Assembly (NCBI RefSeq): GCF_963675965.1
Contig: NZ_OY780935.1
Location: 1,786,501-1,850,500 of the forward strand
Source of the DNA: an uncultured Celeribacter sp.
GTDB lineage: Bacteria > Pseudomonadota > Alphaproteobacteria > Rhodobacterales > Rhodobacteraceae
Direction of reading: 5' to 3'
Length of the DNA: 64,000 bases
Shown here: positions 25,495 to 34,079 of the stretch, in pieces
Numbering within the stretch: the stretch's first letter is position 1
How the letters are laid out: each line of letters begins with the position of its first letter
Translations under genes and position numbers: made by a program
Notes under the pieces: model-generated
Database searches by the model: none
Seen by the model: only the letters and a program-made list of their open reading frames with translations
Told to the model about the DNA's origin: nothing

Positions 25495-25831
25495 CGTCGA
25501 CAAGCGGACGCTCACATCGTTCGAGTGGACGACAGCTTCGTCCCGCATTGCGGACTTTGACGGTCGTGCCAATGCTGCATCGCGTGTGAAGGACGGCTTC
25601 GGGGAAGCCGCACCGCAGCGACAGTTGTCCCCATGAACGGCAGGTCCGGGGCGAAAAGGCAGAAAGCGCTGCGATATATGGAAGTCTACGCACTTCCTGC
25701 CTTTTCTATCGAAGCTCTAGAATGATCATAGTCGCCCAATCTTATTAAGAATGGGCGACATACCTATTGGGATTCATGCGGCAATGGACTGAGAATATGC
25801 ATTTTACAACGATCAGGCTAAACTCTTTATC
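25495..25831. other. Intergenic region with no recognised gene
   Basis: These 337 bases between lysE and the convergent end of the large catabolic operon contain no supported coding region. The only clear structure is a 27-base near-perfect palindrome, listed separately. The region is more AT-rich toward its right half. Confidence 0.6.
25732..25758. repeat. 27-base near-perfect palindrome
   Basis: TCGCCCAATCTTA and TAAGAATGGGCGA pair around a single central T with one mismatched position. It lies between convergent transcription units (lysE and the operon ending at 25832). Either RNA strand would form a long stem with no U-tract, so it could be a terminator-like 3' end structure or a protein-binding site. 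Confidence 0.5.
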
Positions 25832-26962
25832 TCAGAGGTCGGTTTCTCCGGCTGAAAAGACCTCCCACGCTTTATAGGCATAGACCCAATCCGCGTTCTC
25901 CGGTTGTTTCAACCAGTTGTTCGCCAATGAGCCCTCCTGCACCCGCGCCGTCCGCGGACGGCGCGCTTCTTCGTATTTCGCCAGCGCGTCCGGGACCGTT
26001 TCCGCAGTTGCGTCTTTGAGCGCCAGAGCCAGAACCACACCGTCCTCAATGGCCATGGTCGCACCCTGCGCCATAAAGGGCACCATCGGGTGAGCCGCAT
26101 CGCCCAGAATGGTGATGTTCCCCTTGGACCAGGCTTCCATCGGCGCGCGGACATGAAGCGCAGAACGGGTCACATCGTCGAGGCATTCCAACAAGGCACG
26201 GGCTTCCGGATGGAAACCGGCATAGGCGGCGCGCAATTCATCGACGTCGCCCGGCAAGGTCCAGCCTTCTTCGTTCCAGCCTTCAAGCGGCGTGGTCGCG
26301 AAAACAAAGACCTCTTCGCCGCGCAACAGCGGGAAAACCACAAGCTGCAGATCCGAGGTAGGCCCCCACCATTTGGTGAAACTGTCGAGATTGGGAATGT
26401 CTTTCGCTTTCTCGCGTGCAAAGACACCGCGCCAAGACACCAGACCAGTGAACTTCGGATGGTCCGCGCCGAACAACGCTTCGCGCACGACGGAGTGAAT
26501 CCCGTCCGCCCCGATCACCAGATCAAAGTTTTCCGTGGTGCCATCCGAGAATCCGATTTCGGCCCCCTGCGGCGTCTCTTTGACCGAAGAGACGGAACGC
26601 CCGAGCCGCAGCACCCCCTCGGGCAATGCCCCATCGAGCGCCGAGATCAGGTCTGCACGGTGAATGGTCAGCTGCGGCGCGCTATACCGCCCGCCCTGCA
26701 TCGGCAAACGCGACGTTTCTTCACCGCTGTCCCAGGTCCGGCTGATCCGAAACTCTGGCCGGGCTGCGGTTTCGCGCAAAGCCTCGCCAATGCCAAGCCC
26801 ATCGAGCGCCGCCACGGCATTGGGTGTCAAATTGATATCCGCACCAATGCGGCCAAACTCGGCAACACGTTCGAAAACCTGCACCTCATGACCGAACTTC
26901 AAGAGTGCGATGGCAGCACACAAGCCACCCACGCCACCACCGCAAATTCCTACTTTCAACAT
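25832..26962 (-). CDS. FAD-dependent aromatic hydroxylase (salicylate/3-hydroxybenzoate hydroxylase type)
   Basis: About 376 residues from ATG 26962, with AAGGA upstream. It has the group A flavoprotein monooxygenase fingerprints: GICGGGVGGLCAA (FAD ADP-binding), GADGIHSVVREALFG (DG motif) and ILGDAAHPMVPFMAQGA (GD motif). Such enzymes hydroxylate a phenolic or heteroaromatic ring at the expense of NAD(P)H and O2, sometimes with decarboxylation. It is the last gene of the approximately 15-kb operon and probably carries out a ring-hydroxylation step. The substrate is unknown. Confidence 0.9.
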   Translation of the reverse strand: MLKVGICGGGVGGLCAAIALLKFGHEVQVFERVAEFGRIGADINLTPNAVAALDGLGIGEALRETAARPEFRISRTWDSGEETSRLPMQGGRYSAPQLTIHRADLISALDGALPEGVLRLGRSVSSVKETPQGAEIGFSDGTTENFDLVIGADGIHSVVREALFGADHPKFTGLVSWRGVFAREKAKDIPNLDSFTKWWGPTSDLQLVVFPLLRGEEVFVFATTPLEGWNEEGWTLPGDVDELRAAYAGFHPEARALLECLDDVTRSALHVRAPMEAWSKGNITILGDAAHPMVPFMAQGATMAIEDGVVLALALKDATAETVPDALAKYEEARRPRTARVQEGSLANNWLKQPENADWVYAYKAWEVFSAGETDL

Positions 26963-27000
26963 GTGTTTTTCCTTTTGTCTTGTGATGCGCACGGGGCCCA

Positions 27001-27594
27001 TCACAGATAACTGTATCCAAAACGGATATTGAAACGGTCTTCAGGCACCGGCTCATTGCCAAGACGGGCGCGTTTCAGCCAAAGCCTCCCATGCACCTGC
27101 ATATCATCCGCGGCCAAACCAGAAAGCCGTGTGTTCTCAAGCCATAAACCGCCGAACCATTCCGACCCCCCAAGGGCCAGCGTCCCACCGACGACGGCGT
27201 TTTCCAGCGAACAATTGCCATATCCGTTGACCCCGCTTAGGCTCAGGTCACCCTCGATCCGTGCGCTGTCAAACTGGCTGACCCCACGCAACTCCGCTCC
27301 GCTGAAATCGGCACGCGCTGCAACCTGCGCCCGGTCAAAGCGGGCGTCATTGTGGAAAAGCGCATCGCGAAAATCCAGATATGGCGCGGAAATCTCGTGA
27401 AACCAACTCACACCCATAAACTCGGCGCCGACAGCGCTGATGCCTTGCGGGAACTGAGCGCCGGTGAAATCAACGCCCGTCAGCTTTGCGCCATCCAGCA
27501 CCAAAAGCCCCTCGCAAATGACCCCTCGCAGGTCAACGCAGGCGCCAAACTTATGGGCGACTTCGATCTTCGCGCGGATCTCTTCGGGGGTCAT
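27001..27594 (-). CDS. Pentapeptide-repeat-like protein
   Basis: A 197-residue protein made largely of five-residue periodic segments of the A(D/N)LxG type: LDGAKLTGVDFTGAQF, then RADFSGAELRGVSQF and similar, predicting a right-handed quadrilateral beta helix. No signal peptide or catalytic motif is visible. It overlaps the flavodoxin gene by ATGA and precedes the monooxygenase gene by 38 bases, so it is an integral member of the catabolic operon. Its role there is unknown; a scaffold for the flavoprotein partners is only a guess. Confidence 0.75.
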   Translation of the reverse strand: MTPEEIRAKIEVAHKFGACVDLRGVICEGLLVLDGAKLTGVDFTGAQFPQGISAVGAEFMGVSWFHEISAPYLDFRDALFHNDARFDRAQVAARADFSGAELRGVSQFDSARIEGDLSLSGVNGYGNCSLENAVVGGTLALGGSEWFGGLWLENTRLSGLAADDMQVHGRLWLKRARLGNEPVPEDRFNIRFGYSYL

Positions 27595-28040
27595 GACTGA
27601 GCGGCCTCAACGATGGATTCTGCCCATGGCAGAGCCACATCTTCGGCCATATCGCTGCCAGAGGCGTCATGCGTCAGCCGTTCCCCCAGACAGACGGCGC
27701 CTGCGTCCACCAACATGTCTTCGATCAGTTTGGACCCCAGATTGTAGGTGTCATATTCGCTGTCACCCAACCCAAAAATACCGAATTTCAGACCGCTGAG
27801 ATCCGGAGCGTCTTTCATCGCCTCGCCAAAGGGCTGCGCGGAGGCTGGCAATTCTCCGTCTCCGTAGGTCGAACAGACCACCAGATGCAGCTTGGCAATG
27901 TCCAGCTCAGAGGGGCTGACGTCGCAAAGATTGGCCAGCGTCACATCATGCCCTGCATCCTCCAGAGCCGTTTGGATGTCTTCGGCCAGCATTTCGGCGT
28001 TTCCGGTTTCGGTTCCGAACAAAATCGCAATATCCATCAA
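27591..28040 (-). CDS. Flavodoxin / MioC-like FMN protein
   Basis: A 149-residue flavodoxin-fold protein. FGTETGNAEMLAE near residues 7-19 is the FMN phosphate loop, CSTYGDGELP the 50s-60s loop, and FGLGDSEYDTYN the 90s loop around the isoalloxazine. It overlaps the FprA-type reductase gene upstream and the pentapeptide gene downstream by 4 bases each. It is likely a one-electron carrier between the reductase and an oxygenase in this operon, most plausibly the Rieske enzyme, in place of a ferredoxin. Confidence 0.88.
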   Translation of the reverse strand: MMDIAILFGTETGNAEMLAEDIQTALEDAGHDVTLANLCDVSPSELDIAKLHLVVCSTYGDGELPASAQPFGEAMKDAPDLSGLKFGIFGLGDSEYDTYNLGSKLIEDMLVDAGAVCLGERLTHDASGSDMAEDVALPWAESIVEAAQS

Positions 28041-29260
28041 TTGATCTCCTCGACTGAGCGCGCAAGGCGCAGCATATCCGCGCGTGTAGCTATCTTCTTT
28101 CGACTACGGCCGGCTGCAGCCTCAGCCTTCTCGACGGCATCGAGCCGCTTCCACCCGTCGTAGTCCACAATATCTTGCGCCAGACCCAGACCGTCGTGAC
28201 CAGCACGTTCCACTTCGGGACCGGCTTCGACATCGGCCACAATCCGCTTGGCGAGCGCCAGACTTTCTGCACGGTTTTCCGGGATCGTGCCCCGCGGCCC
28301 GCGACGGAACCAGCCAGCCGCATAAAGCCCTTCGGCAATGCGGCCTTCGTCAGGTGCGTCAGCGGTAGCCATGACCTCATCCCGCTTTAGACTGCCATCA
28401 CATTGGAACCCGATCGCCGTAATGAGCGTGTCCGCAGGCAAAGCTTCAGGTCCATCGGCGGTCTCGAACACCAGCCCTTTCAAATGGCCCTGTGCCTGCT
28501 CGTATCCTTTCAGCGCACAGCCGAAACGGAACGTGACAGGTAAGACACCCGCAGACAGCCCGTCAATTTCATGCAGCGCCGCAAGCAGCTTATCGTCCTC
28601 CGCTGCGGGCAAATCAGCGACCCGGACCGTGACGGCCTGCAACTTACCCAGTTCACGGATCATCACCGGATCGAATTTGGCAACAGGTGCCGGGGAACGT
28701 CCGACAATGGTCAGGCTGTCAATTTGGCGCGACACGAGCCACTCGGTTGCCCGTTGAGAAAGATCTGACCCTTCGAGCTCACTTTCGCTTTTGGCCAGCA
28801 GCCGCAGCACATCCACCGCGACGTTCCCGTTGCCAAGGATCACCACATCACCCGCGATATCGGGCAGATTGTCCGCGTCCGGGTGATCGTACAGCGCCCG
28901 TGTCAGAGCCCCCGCACCGATCACGCCGTCGAGCTTACCGATTTCAGGTTCGCGATCTCCCGAAAGGCCGGTTGCCAAAACCACCGCATCGTAAGCCGCG
29001 CGCATCCGTTCCAGCGTGACGTCTTTACCCAATGTCACATTTCCAAAGAAACGTGCGCCCTGGCGTTCAAACACACGGTCGAACTGACGCGACACCGCTT
29101 TGGTCCCCTGGTGATCCGGGGCCACGCCATACCGCACCAGACCATAGGGCACAGGCAGGCTGTCATAGACATCCACCTGCCAGTCGGGGCGTGCCTTTAG
29201 CAAGCCCTGTGCGGTAAAACATCCCGACGGGCCGGAACCGATGATGGCCACTTTCCTCAT
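28037..29260 (-). CDS. FprA/adrenodoxin-reductase-type NAD(P)H:ferredoxin/flavodoxin reductase
   Basis: A 407-residue flavoprotein. The N-terminal VAIIGSGPSGCFTAQGLL binds FAD, LPVPYGLVRYGVAPDH is the hallmark of the adrenodoxin-reductase/FprA family, and VVILGNGNVAVDVLRLL is the NAD(P)-binding site. The C-terminal ATG-type GWFRRGPRGTIPENR is also characteristic. It would pass NAD(P)H electrons to the flavodoxin whose gene overlaps it. This supplies the otherwise missing reductase for the Rieske oxygenase of the operon. Confidence 0.9.
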   Translation of the reverse strand: MRKVAIIGSGPSGCFTAQGLLKARPDWQVDVYDSLPVPYGLVRYGVAPDHQGTKAVSRQFDRVFERQGARFFGNVTLGKDVTLERMRAAYDAVVLATGLSGDREPEIGKLDGVIGAGALTRALYDHPDADNLPDIAGDVVILGNGNVAVDVLRLLAKSESELEGSDLSQRATEWLVSRQIDSLTIVGRSPAPVAKFDPVMIRELGKLQAVTVRVADLPAAEDDKLLAALHEIDGLSAGVLPVTFRFGCALKGYEQAQGHLKGLVFETADGPEALPADTLITAIGFQCDGSLKRDEVMATADAPDEGRIAEGLYAAGWFRRGPRGTIPENRAESLALAKRIVADVEAGPEVERAGHDGLGLAQDIVDYDGWKRLDAVEKAEAAAGRSRKKIATRADMLRLARSVEEIN

Positions 29261-29261
29261 C

Positions 29262-30770
29262 TCAGACCTCCGCCACTGCGCGCGCGGCCCACGGATGTGG
29301 GGCCCCGGTCAGGTCGACGTAAACCGCCTTTTGCACCTGATAGGCACGCAGACCATCACGCCCCTTTTCACGCGCCATGCCACTGTCCTTTTCCCCGCCG
29401 AACGGTGTCGAAACAGAGAATTGCTTATAGGTGTTGATCCAGACCGTACCCGCCGTGATCGCACGACCGATGCGCATACTGCGCGGGAAATCCTGGCTCC
29501 AGATCCCGCAGGCCAGCGCGTATTCATTGTCGTTCGACAGAGCGATCACGTCGTCCTCATCGTCAAAGGGCATCACGACCAGAACCGGGCCGAAGACCTC
29601 TTCGCGACAGATCTTATCGGTGTTGGAAACGCCCGACAAAATTGTTGGCAGATAGAATGCCCCCTCGGAAAGCGCGGGATCGTCAGGACGTTTACCTCCG
29701 GTCAGAACAGTTGCCCCGGCTGCCACGGCATCCTTAACAAAAGTCTCGACACTGGCGCGATGATCGGGATGCACAAGGCAGGAAACCTGCGTCTGCGGGT
29801 CATGCGGATGGCCGACTTTCAGCCGCTCTGTTGCGGCAACCAGACGCGCGACGAAACGATCGTAAATAGAGCGCTGCACAAACAGGCGCGCGCCTGCGAT
29901 GCAGCTTTGACCAGAGGACGAAAAAATCCCGAACAGAATGCCCGAAAGTGCGAGATCCTGATCCGCATCCTCGAACACGATGGTGGGCGACTTGCCACCA
30001 AGTTCAAGCGACACCGGCATCAGCTTTTGCGCCGCCTGCGTTGCAAGTTTGCGTCCGGTCGAGGTCCCGCCGGTAAAGGACACGCGGCCAACATCCGGGT
30101 GCTCGACCAGAAGGTTGCCAATTTCGCGCCCTGCGCCGGGCAGAACCGACAGCAGCCCTTTGGGCAGGCCCGCCTCCTCGACAATGCGCGCCAGTTCCAA
30201 AGAGACCAGCGGCGACCAGCTTGCCGGTTTCAGCAGAACCGCATTGCCCGCCGCCAGCGCCGGAGCCACTTTTTGCGCGTCCGATGCAATCGGGGAATTC
30301 CACGGTGTGATGGCCGCAACCAACCCGATGGGTTCCCAGACAGACATGGTCATCGCGGTTCCGCGCTGCGCCGTCAAATCATCGTCAGCTGTTTCCAAAA
30401 CGGCGCCGAAATAGCGAAACGTACCCGCCGCAGAGGCAGCAAGAGCGCGTGTTTCGGTCAAGGTCTTGCCGGTATCACGCGTCTGAATTTGTGCGATGCG
30501 CTCGACATTGGCCTCGATCCCGTCCGCAATGCGGTAGAGAAACCGCGCGCGCTCATGCGGTTTCAGCGCTCGCCATGCCGGATCGGCCTGTGCGGCTTTG
30601 GCCCGTGCGATCGCCCGCAGCCCATCTTCGCGTGAGGCCCCGCGCAACACCCGGTTGACCGAGCCGTCGGCTGGAAAGATCGAGGTGATCTCGGCCCCGG
30701 TGCCCTCTTCCCACTCGCCGCCGACAAAAAGCTTGCCATCGGGCAGCTCGATTGTGTTCTGGTCTTTCAT
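29262..30770 (-). CDS. NAD(P)-dependent aldehyde dehydrogenase
   Basis: A 502-residue ALDH-superfamily protein with the general base in SLELGGKSPTIVFEDAD, the nucleophile in SSGQSCIAGARL, and the C-terminal EEVFGPVLVV and NTYKQFSVSTPFGG. The PWNSPI motif fits the substrate-tunnel Asn (PWN). It resembles betaine/2-hydroxymuconic-semialdehyde-type dehydrogenases, but I cannot fix the substrate. It lies between the AspDH-like and reductase genes in the operon and would oxidise an aldehyde produced by ring cleavage or decarboxylation. Confidence 0.9.
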   Translation of the reverse strand: MKDQNTIELPDGKLFVGGEWEEGTGAEITSIFPADGSVNRVLRGASREDGLRAIARAKAAQADPAWRALKPHERARFLYRIADGIEANVERIAQIQTRDTGKTLTETRALAASAAGTFRYFGAVLETADDDLTAQRGTAMTMSVWEPIGLVAAITPWNSPIASDAQKVAPALAAGNAVLLKPASWSPLVSLELARIVEEAGLPKGLLSVLPGAGREIGNLLVEHPDVGRVSFTGGTSTGRKLATQAAQKLMPVSLELGGKSPTIVFEDADQDLALSGILFGIFSSSGQSCIAGARLFVQRSIYDRFVARLVAATERLKVGHPHDPQTQVSCLVHPDHRASVETFVKDAVAAGATVLTGGKRPDDPALSEGAFYLPTILSGVSNTDKICREEVFGPVLVVMPFDDEDDVIALSNDNEYALACGIWSQDFPRSMRIGRAITAGTVWINTYKQFSVSTPFGGEKDSGMAREKGRDGLRAYQVQKAVYVDLTGAPHPWAARAVAEV

Positions 30771-30781
30771 CTCGCTCTCCC

Positions 30782-31597
30782 TCAGATCGCCACTGGCCCA
30801 AGCCTGTTGCGAATTTCGCGTCGCACCGAATAGACGGTGGCCAGCGACGTCTTTGCATTGCCCCCGCTTGCCTTGTTGGCGATCTCGACCGAGACCGTGG
30901 CCAGCGGCGAATTCAGCTCATAGCGGTGCGAATTTCCCGAAGCCTTCGGGTCCGCAATCAATGTGACATGGGTGGTCTCGAAACCTCCACCAGCCAAAGC
31001 CAGCGCGGCGGCGACATTGGCATTTTTCGGATAGGCAACGGCTGCTTCACGCGCTGTGCCATGGAAAAACTCCAGAACATGGTCGAGGCTGCCCAGATCG
31101 ACCTGCTCAGCCACCGGCGTTCCCGCCCATGCATGGGGCGGTTTTGTCCCAAAGTAGCGCAGGTGCATAGACCCTGCGGCGGATACGGCCGACAGGATAT
31201 CCAGCCCACCAACGGCTCCGGACGGCAGGATCATCCGTGCCCCGCCGGTCTGGGCCGCTGTCAGAAGTGTTTCATGCAACGCCTCATCCGCCAGCGCCCC
31301 GATGGAAACCACCACCAGATCCGTACCGGACCTTAGCACCTCCGCCGCGTAGGTTTTCACGGCACCGTGGCCCGCGGCCTCGACGACAAACTCCGGCGTC
31401 CCTTCCAGAAAGGTCGAGAAATCTTCCAGGAACTGAGTTTTGCCGGCTTGTCCGGGCGCGATTTCTGCGAGCGCCTTTTCGCTCTCAGCCGCGCGCCCGG
31501 GACGCACCAGAACTGAGATCCGGTCAATGGCCAAATCCCCAAGCAGGCACAACAATTCCTGTCCGATGTTGCCAAATCCGATCACACCAAGATGCAT
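30782..31597 (-). CDS. Aspartate dehydrogenase-like protein (NadX family)
   Basis: A 271-residue protein with an N-terminal Rossmann motif GVIGFGNIGQELL, then VEAAGHGAVKTYA, the family signature ILPSGAVGGLDIL and AYPKNANVAAALALAG. This matches L-aspartate dehydrogenase (DUF108), which interconverts L-aspartate and iminosuccinate/oxaloacetate plus ammonia. In this operon, between an aldehyde dehydrogenase and a ThDP enzyme, it may act on a different oxoacid or imine. Its start is 3 bases after the ThDP gene stop. Confidence 0.85.
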   Translation of the reverse strand: MHLGVIGFGNIGQELLCLLGDLAIDRISVLVRPGRAAESEKALAEIAPGQAGKTQFLEDFSTFLEGTPEFVVEAAGHGAVKTYAAEVLRSGTDLVVVSIGALADEALHETLLTAAQTGGARMILPSGAVGGLDILSAVSAAGSMHLRYFGTKPPHAWAGTPVAEQVDLGSLDHVLEFFHGTAREAAVAYPKNANVAAALALAGGGFETTHVTLIADPKASGNSHRYELNSPLATVSVEIANKASGGNAKTSLATVYSVRREIRNRLGPVAI

Positions 31598-31600
31598 GGT

Positions 31601-33277
31601 TTACTCCGTCTTACCTGCGGCACCAGCAGGCGGACCGGCAAAGGTCTGGGCGAAGGGACCTATGGCACACATATCGACCTCAATCAGCTGCGGGCCGTCC
31701 GCCGCAATCGCCGCATCAAAGACAGCTTCGAATTCGCCTTCGATGTCGCTCACCCGATGATGTGGGATACCAATCGCCTTTGCATAAGTCTGAAAGTCCG
31801 GCGTTGCCAGCGCGCTGTAATGATGGCGCGAACCGTATTGCGCATCCTGAATATTCTTGATCACCCCATAGGCCTGATCGTTCATCAGGATGTAGACCAG
31901 TGGTGCATTCTCATCGACAGCGGTGATCATCTCGGCGATACCAAGCTGCGTGCCCCCGTCTCCCAGAAGAGTCACGGTTTTCGCTTTCGCCCCGGCCAGC
32001 GCGGCCCCCACGCCCATGGCAACCCCTTGCCCGATACCACCACCAAGGGCGTGAACCCCGTGACACGGCTCTGCAATGCGCACGAAACGATTGCCGAAGG
32101 TCGAATTGGAAATCGTGACATCGCGCACCCACGGGTGTGCGCCCGCAGAAATCTTTTCGTTGAGAATATCGGCCAGCCGGGCGTAGGGGCCAAGGATGTC
32201 GCGAATGCGTCCTTCGCCTTGCGCACGGGCCTGCGCAATATCAAACCCCAGCGAGGGATCTGCCTCAAGCGTCTCTGGAAGCATCTTGAGAAGACGGCCA
32301 AGAACATCGGCGGCGTCGCCGTGAATGAACTGGTCCACTTCGTAGTTGCGACCGCCCTGGCTTGCGTCCGCGTCGATCTGAATCAGCGGGCGCGGCAAAG
32401 GCATTTTGTTGTTGTGAGTTTCATTGCCACGCAAACGCGACCCCACGACAATCATCAAATCGCATGTCTCATAAAGGGCCATGGCCTCAGGCGTCATGTT
32501 GAACGCCCCAAGCGTTGCCGGATTGTCTTCTGAGACCACAGCACGGCCATTGGTCGAGCTCACCGCGCCGAAACCGCGACGGACGAGTTCCGTCGCCTCT
32601 GCGCCTGCACCGCGCGCACCGCCACCAAGCCAGATCATCGGACGACGAGCCTTGACCACGCGCTCCGCCAATTCAGAGATCGCATCGTCAGCCGCATAGG
32701 GCAGCTGCAGCACCGGCGTATAGGCACGCGCGGCCCCTTCGATCGCCTGTCGCTGCACATCCACCGGGATTTCCAGCGCAACCGGCCCGGTCGGGGCGGA
32801 CAATGCCGCAGAGGTCGCTGCCGAAAGCGCGCCGATCGCGCTTTTGGCATCCCACATGCGATAGACAGCCTTGGACACGCCGCGCAGCATTTCCGGCTGA
32901 CGCGGCACGTCATGGATGGCGGCACGGTCGCGGTCGGCAAATTCCGTATCCACCTGCGTTGTGATGTGCAAAAGCGACGTGCCCGCGGTCAGCGCCTCGG
33001 CCTGTGCCCCGGCGGCATTGCCGGCAGCGGTTCCCGTCGAGGTCAGGCAGACGCCCAGCTTTCCGGTGACCCGTGCATGCGCATCGGCCATATTCATCGC
33101 GCCCGCTTCACCGCGTGCGGGAACAAACCGGATCCGCCCCTGACGCGCCACGGCATCAAGAATGGGCATATTGTGGATCGAAATGACCCCAAAGATCGTC
33201 GTAACCCCGATATCCGCGAGGTAATTGGCGATATATTCACCAACGGTCGCGATCTGAAGTTTGGTATCCATTTTCAT
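31601..33277 (-). CDS. Thiamine-diphosphate enzyme, acetolactate-synthase-like
   Basis: About 558 residues from ATG 33277; the frame opens upstream, but that part overlaps the SDR gene. The PYR domain carries the catalytic Glu in VPARGEAGAMNMADA, and the PP domain has LLGDGGTQLGIAEM followed by ILMNDQAYG, the Mg-ThDP motif. The family includes acetolactate synthase, benzoylformate decarboxylase and oxalyl-CoA decarboxylase; context suggests decarboxylation or ligation of a 2-oxoacid from the aromatic substrate. The central domain has no clear FAD-binding signature that I can identify. Confidence 0.88.
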   Translation of the reverse strand: MKMDTKLQIATVGEYIANYLADIGVTTIFGVISIHNMPILDAVARQGRIRFVPARGEAGAMNMADAHARVTGKLGVCLTSTGTAAGNAAGAQAEALTAGTSLLHITTQVDTEFADRDRAAIHDVPRQPEMLRGVSKAVYRMWDAKSAIGALSAATSAALSAPTGPVALEIPVDVQRQAIEGAARAYTPVLQLPYAADDAISELAERVVKARRPMIWLGGGARGAGAEATELVRRGFGAVSSTNGRAVVSEDNPATLGAFNMTPEAMALYETCDLMIVVGSRLRGNETHNNKMPLPRPLIQIDADASQGGRNYEVDQFIHGDAADVLGRLLKMLPETLEADPSLGFDIAQARAQGEGRIRDILGPYARLADILNEKISAGAHPWVRDVTISNSTFGNRFVRIAEPCHGVHALGGGIGQGVAMGVGAALAGAKAKTVTLLGDGGTQLGIAEMITAVDENAPLVYILMNDQAYGVIKNIQDAQYGSRHHYSALATPDFQTYAKAIGIPHHRVSDIEGEFEAVFDAAIAADGPQLIEVDMCAIGPFAQTFAGPPAGAAGKTE

Positions 33278-33287
33278 TCTTCTATCC

Positions 33288-34079
33288 TCAGATATAACGC
33301 GACAGACCGCCGGAAACTTCCAGCTGCGCGCCTGTGATGTAACTCGCGGCCCGAGAGCCCAGAAATGCGATTGCGTGAGCCGCCTCTTGCGGATCTCCCA
33401 GGCGCCCCAACGGGATGCCTTTGCGTTTGGCCAATGCGCCGTACCATTCTTCGCGGCTGACGCTCTTGTCTTCGCGTTCGGCAAAACGGCGGGTCCATTG
33501 GCCTGAGCCCACGAGCCCTAGAAGGATCGAATTGACCCGGACATTCGGCGCGAGTTCGACCGAGAGACTTTTGAGCAGGTTTTGCACCCCGGCCCGCGCC
33601 GAAGAGGTGCAGACCATATGTGGTTCAGGCTGGTAGGAGAGCAGCGAATTCACCGCGACGATCGCACCTTCCGCCTCCGTGAGCATCGGCAGAAAGGCCC
33701 GCGTCGGATGGACCTGGCTGAAGATTTTCAGCTCATATTCCGCACGCCAGTCTTCATCGCTGGTGTCGGCAAAGGTCGAGATCCGCCCCTGCCCGGCGTT
33801 ATTCACCAAGAGATCACAGCCGCCAAAGCGCGCCTGCACATCACCCGCGAACGCATTAACCGCCTCCGGCTCCAGTACAGAGAATGCTTTTGCATAGACG
33901 TTCTCCGCGCCAAAATCGCGTTCCAGAACGGCGGCGACATCCTTCAGGCGGCTTTCATTGCGCGCGCAGAAGGCAACTTTCGCCCCGCTGGCCAGCAAAA
34001 GCTTGACGGTTTCAAGCCCGATGCCCGAAGAGCCGCCAGTGACAACCGCAACAGAGCCTTTGTAATCATAGCTGTTCAT
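33288..34079 (-). CDS. SDR-family protein with altered catalytic residues
   Basis: A 263-residue short-chain dehydrogenase fold: VTGGSSGIGLETV for the cofactor, LLVNNAGQGRI, and a C-terminal GAQLEVSGG. Where the catalytic YxxxK should lie, the sequence reads CTSSARAG, aligning Thr with Tyr and Arg with Lys. Similar TSxARAG forms occur in a divergent SDR subgroup, so the protein may use a different mechanism or be structural. It is coupled by ATGA to the extradiol dioxygenase gene upstream and lies 10 bases from the ThDP gene downstream. Confidence 0.85.
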   Translation of the reverse strand: MNSYDYKGSVAVVTGGSSGIGLETVKLLLASGAKVAFCARNESRLKDVAAVLERDFGAENVYAKAFSVLEPEAVNAFAGDVQARFGGCDLLVNNAGQGRISTFADTSDEDWRAEYELKIFSQVHPTRAFLPMLTEAEGAIVAVNSLLSYQPEPHMVCTSSARAGVQNLLKSLSVELAPNVRVNSILLGLVGSGQWTRRFAEREDKSVSREEWYGALAKRKGIPLGRLGDPQEAAHAIAFLGSRAASYITGAQLEVSGGLSRYI

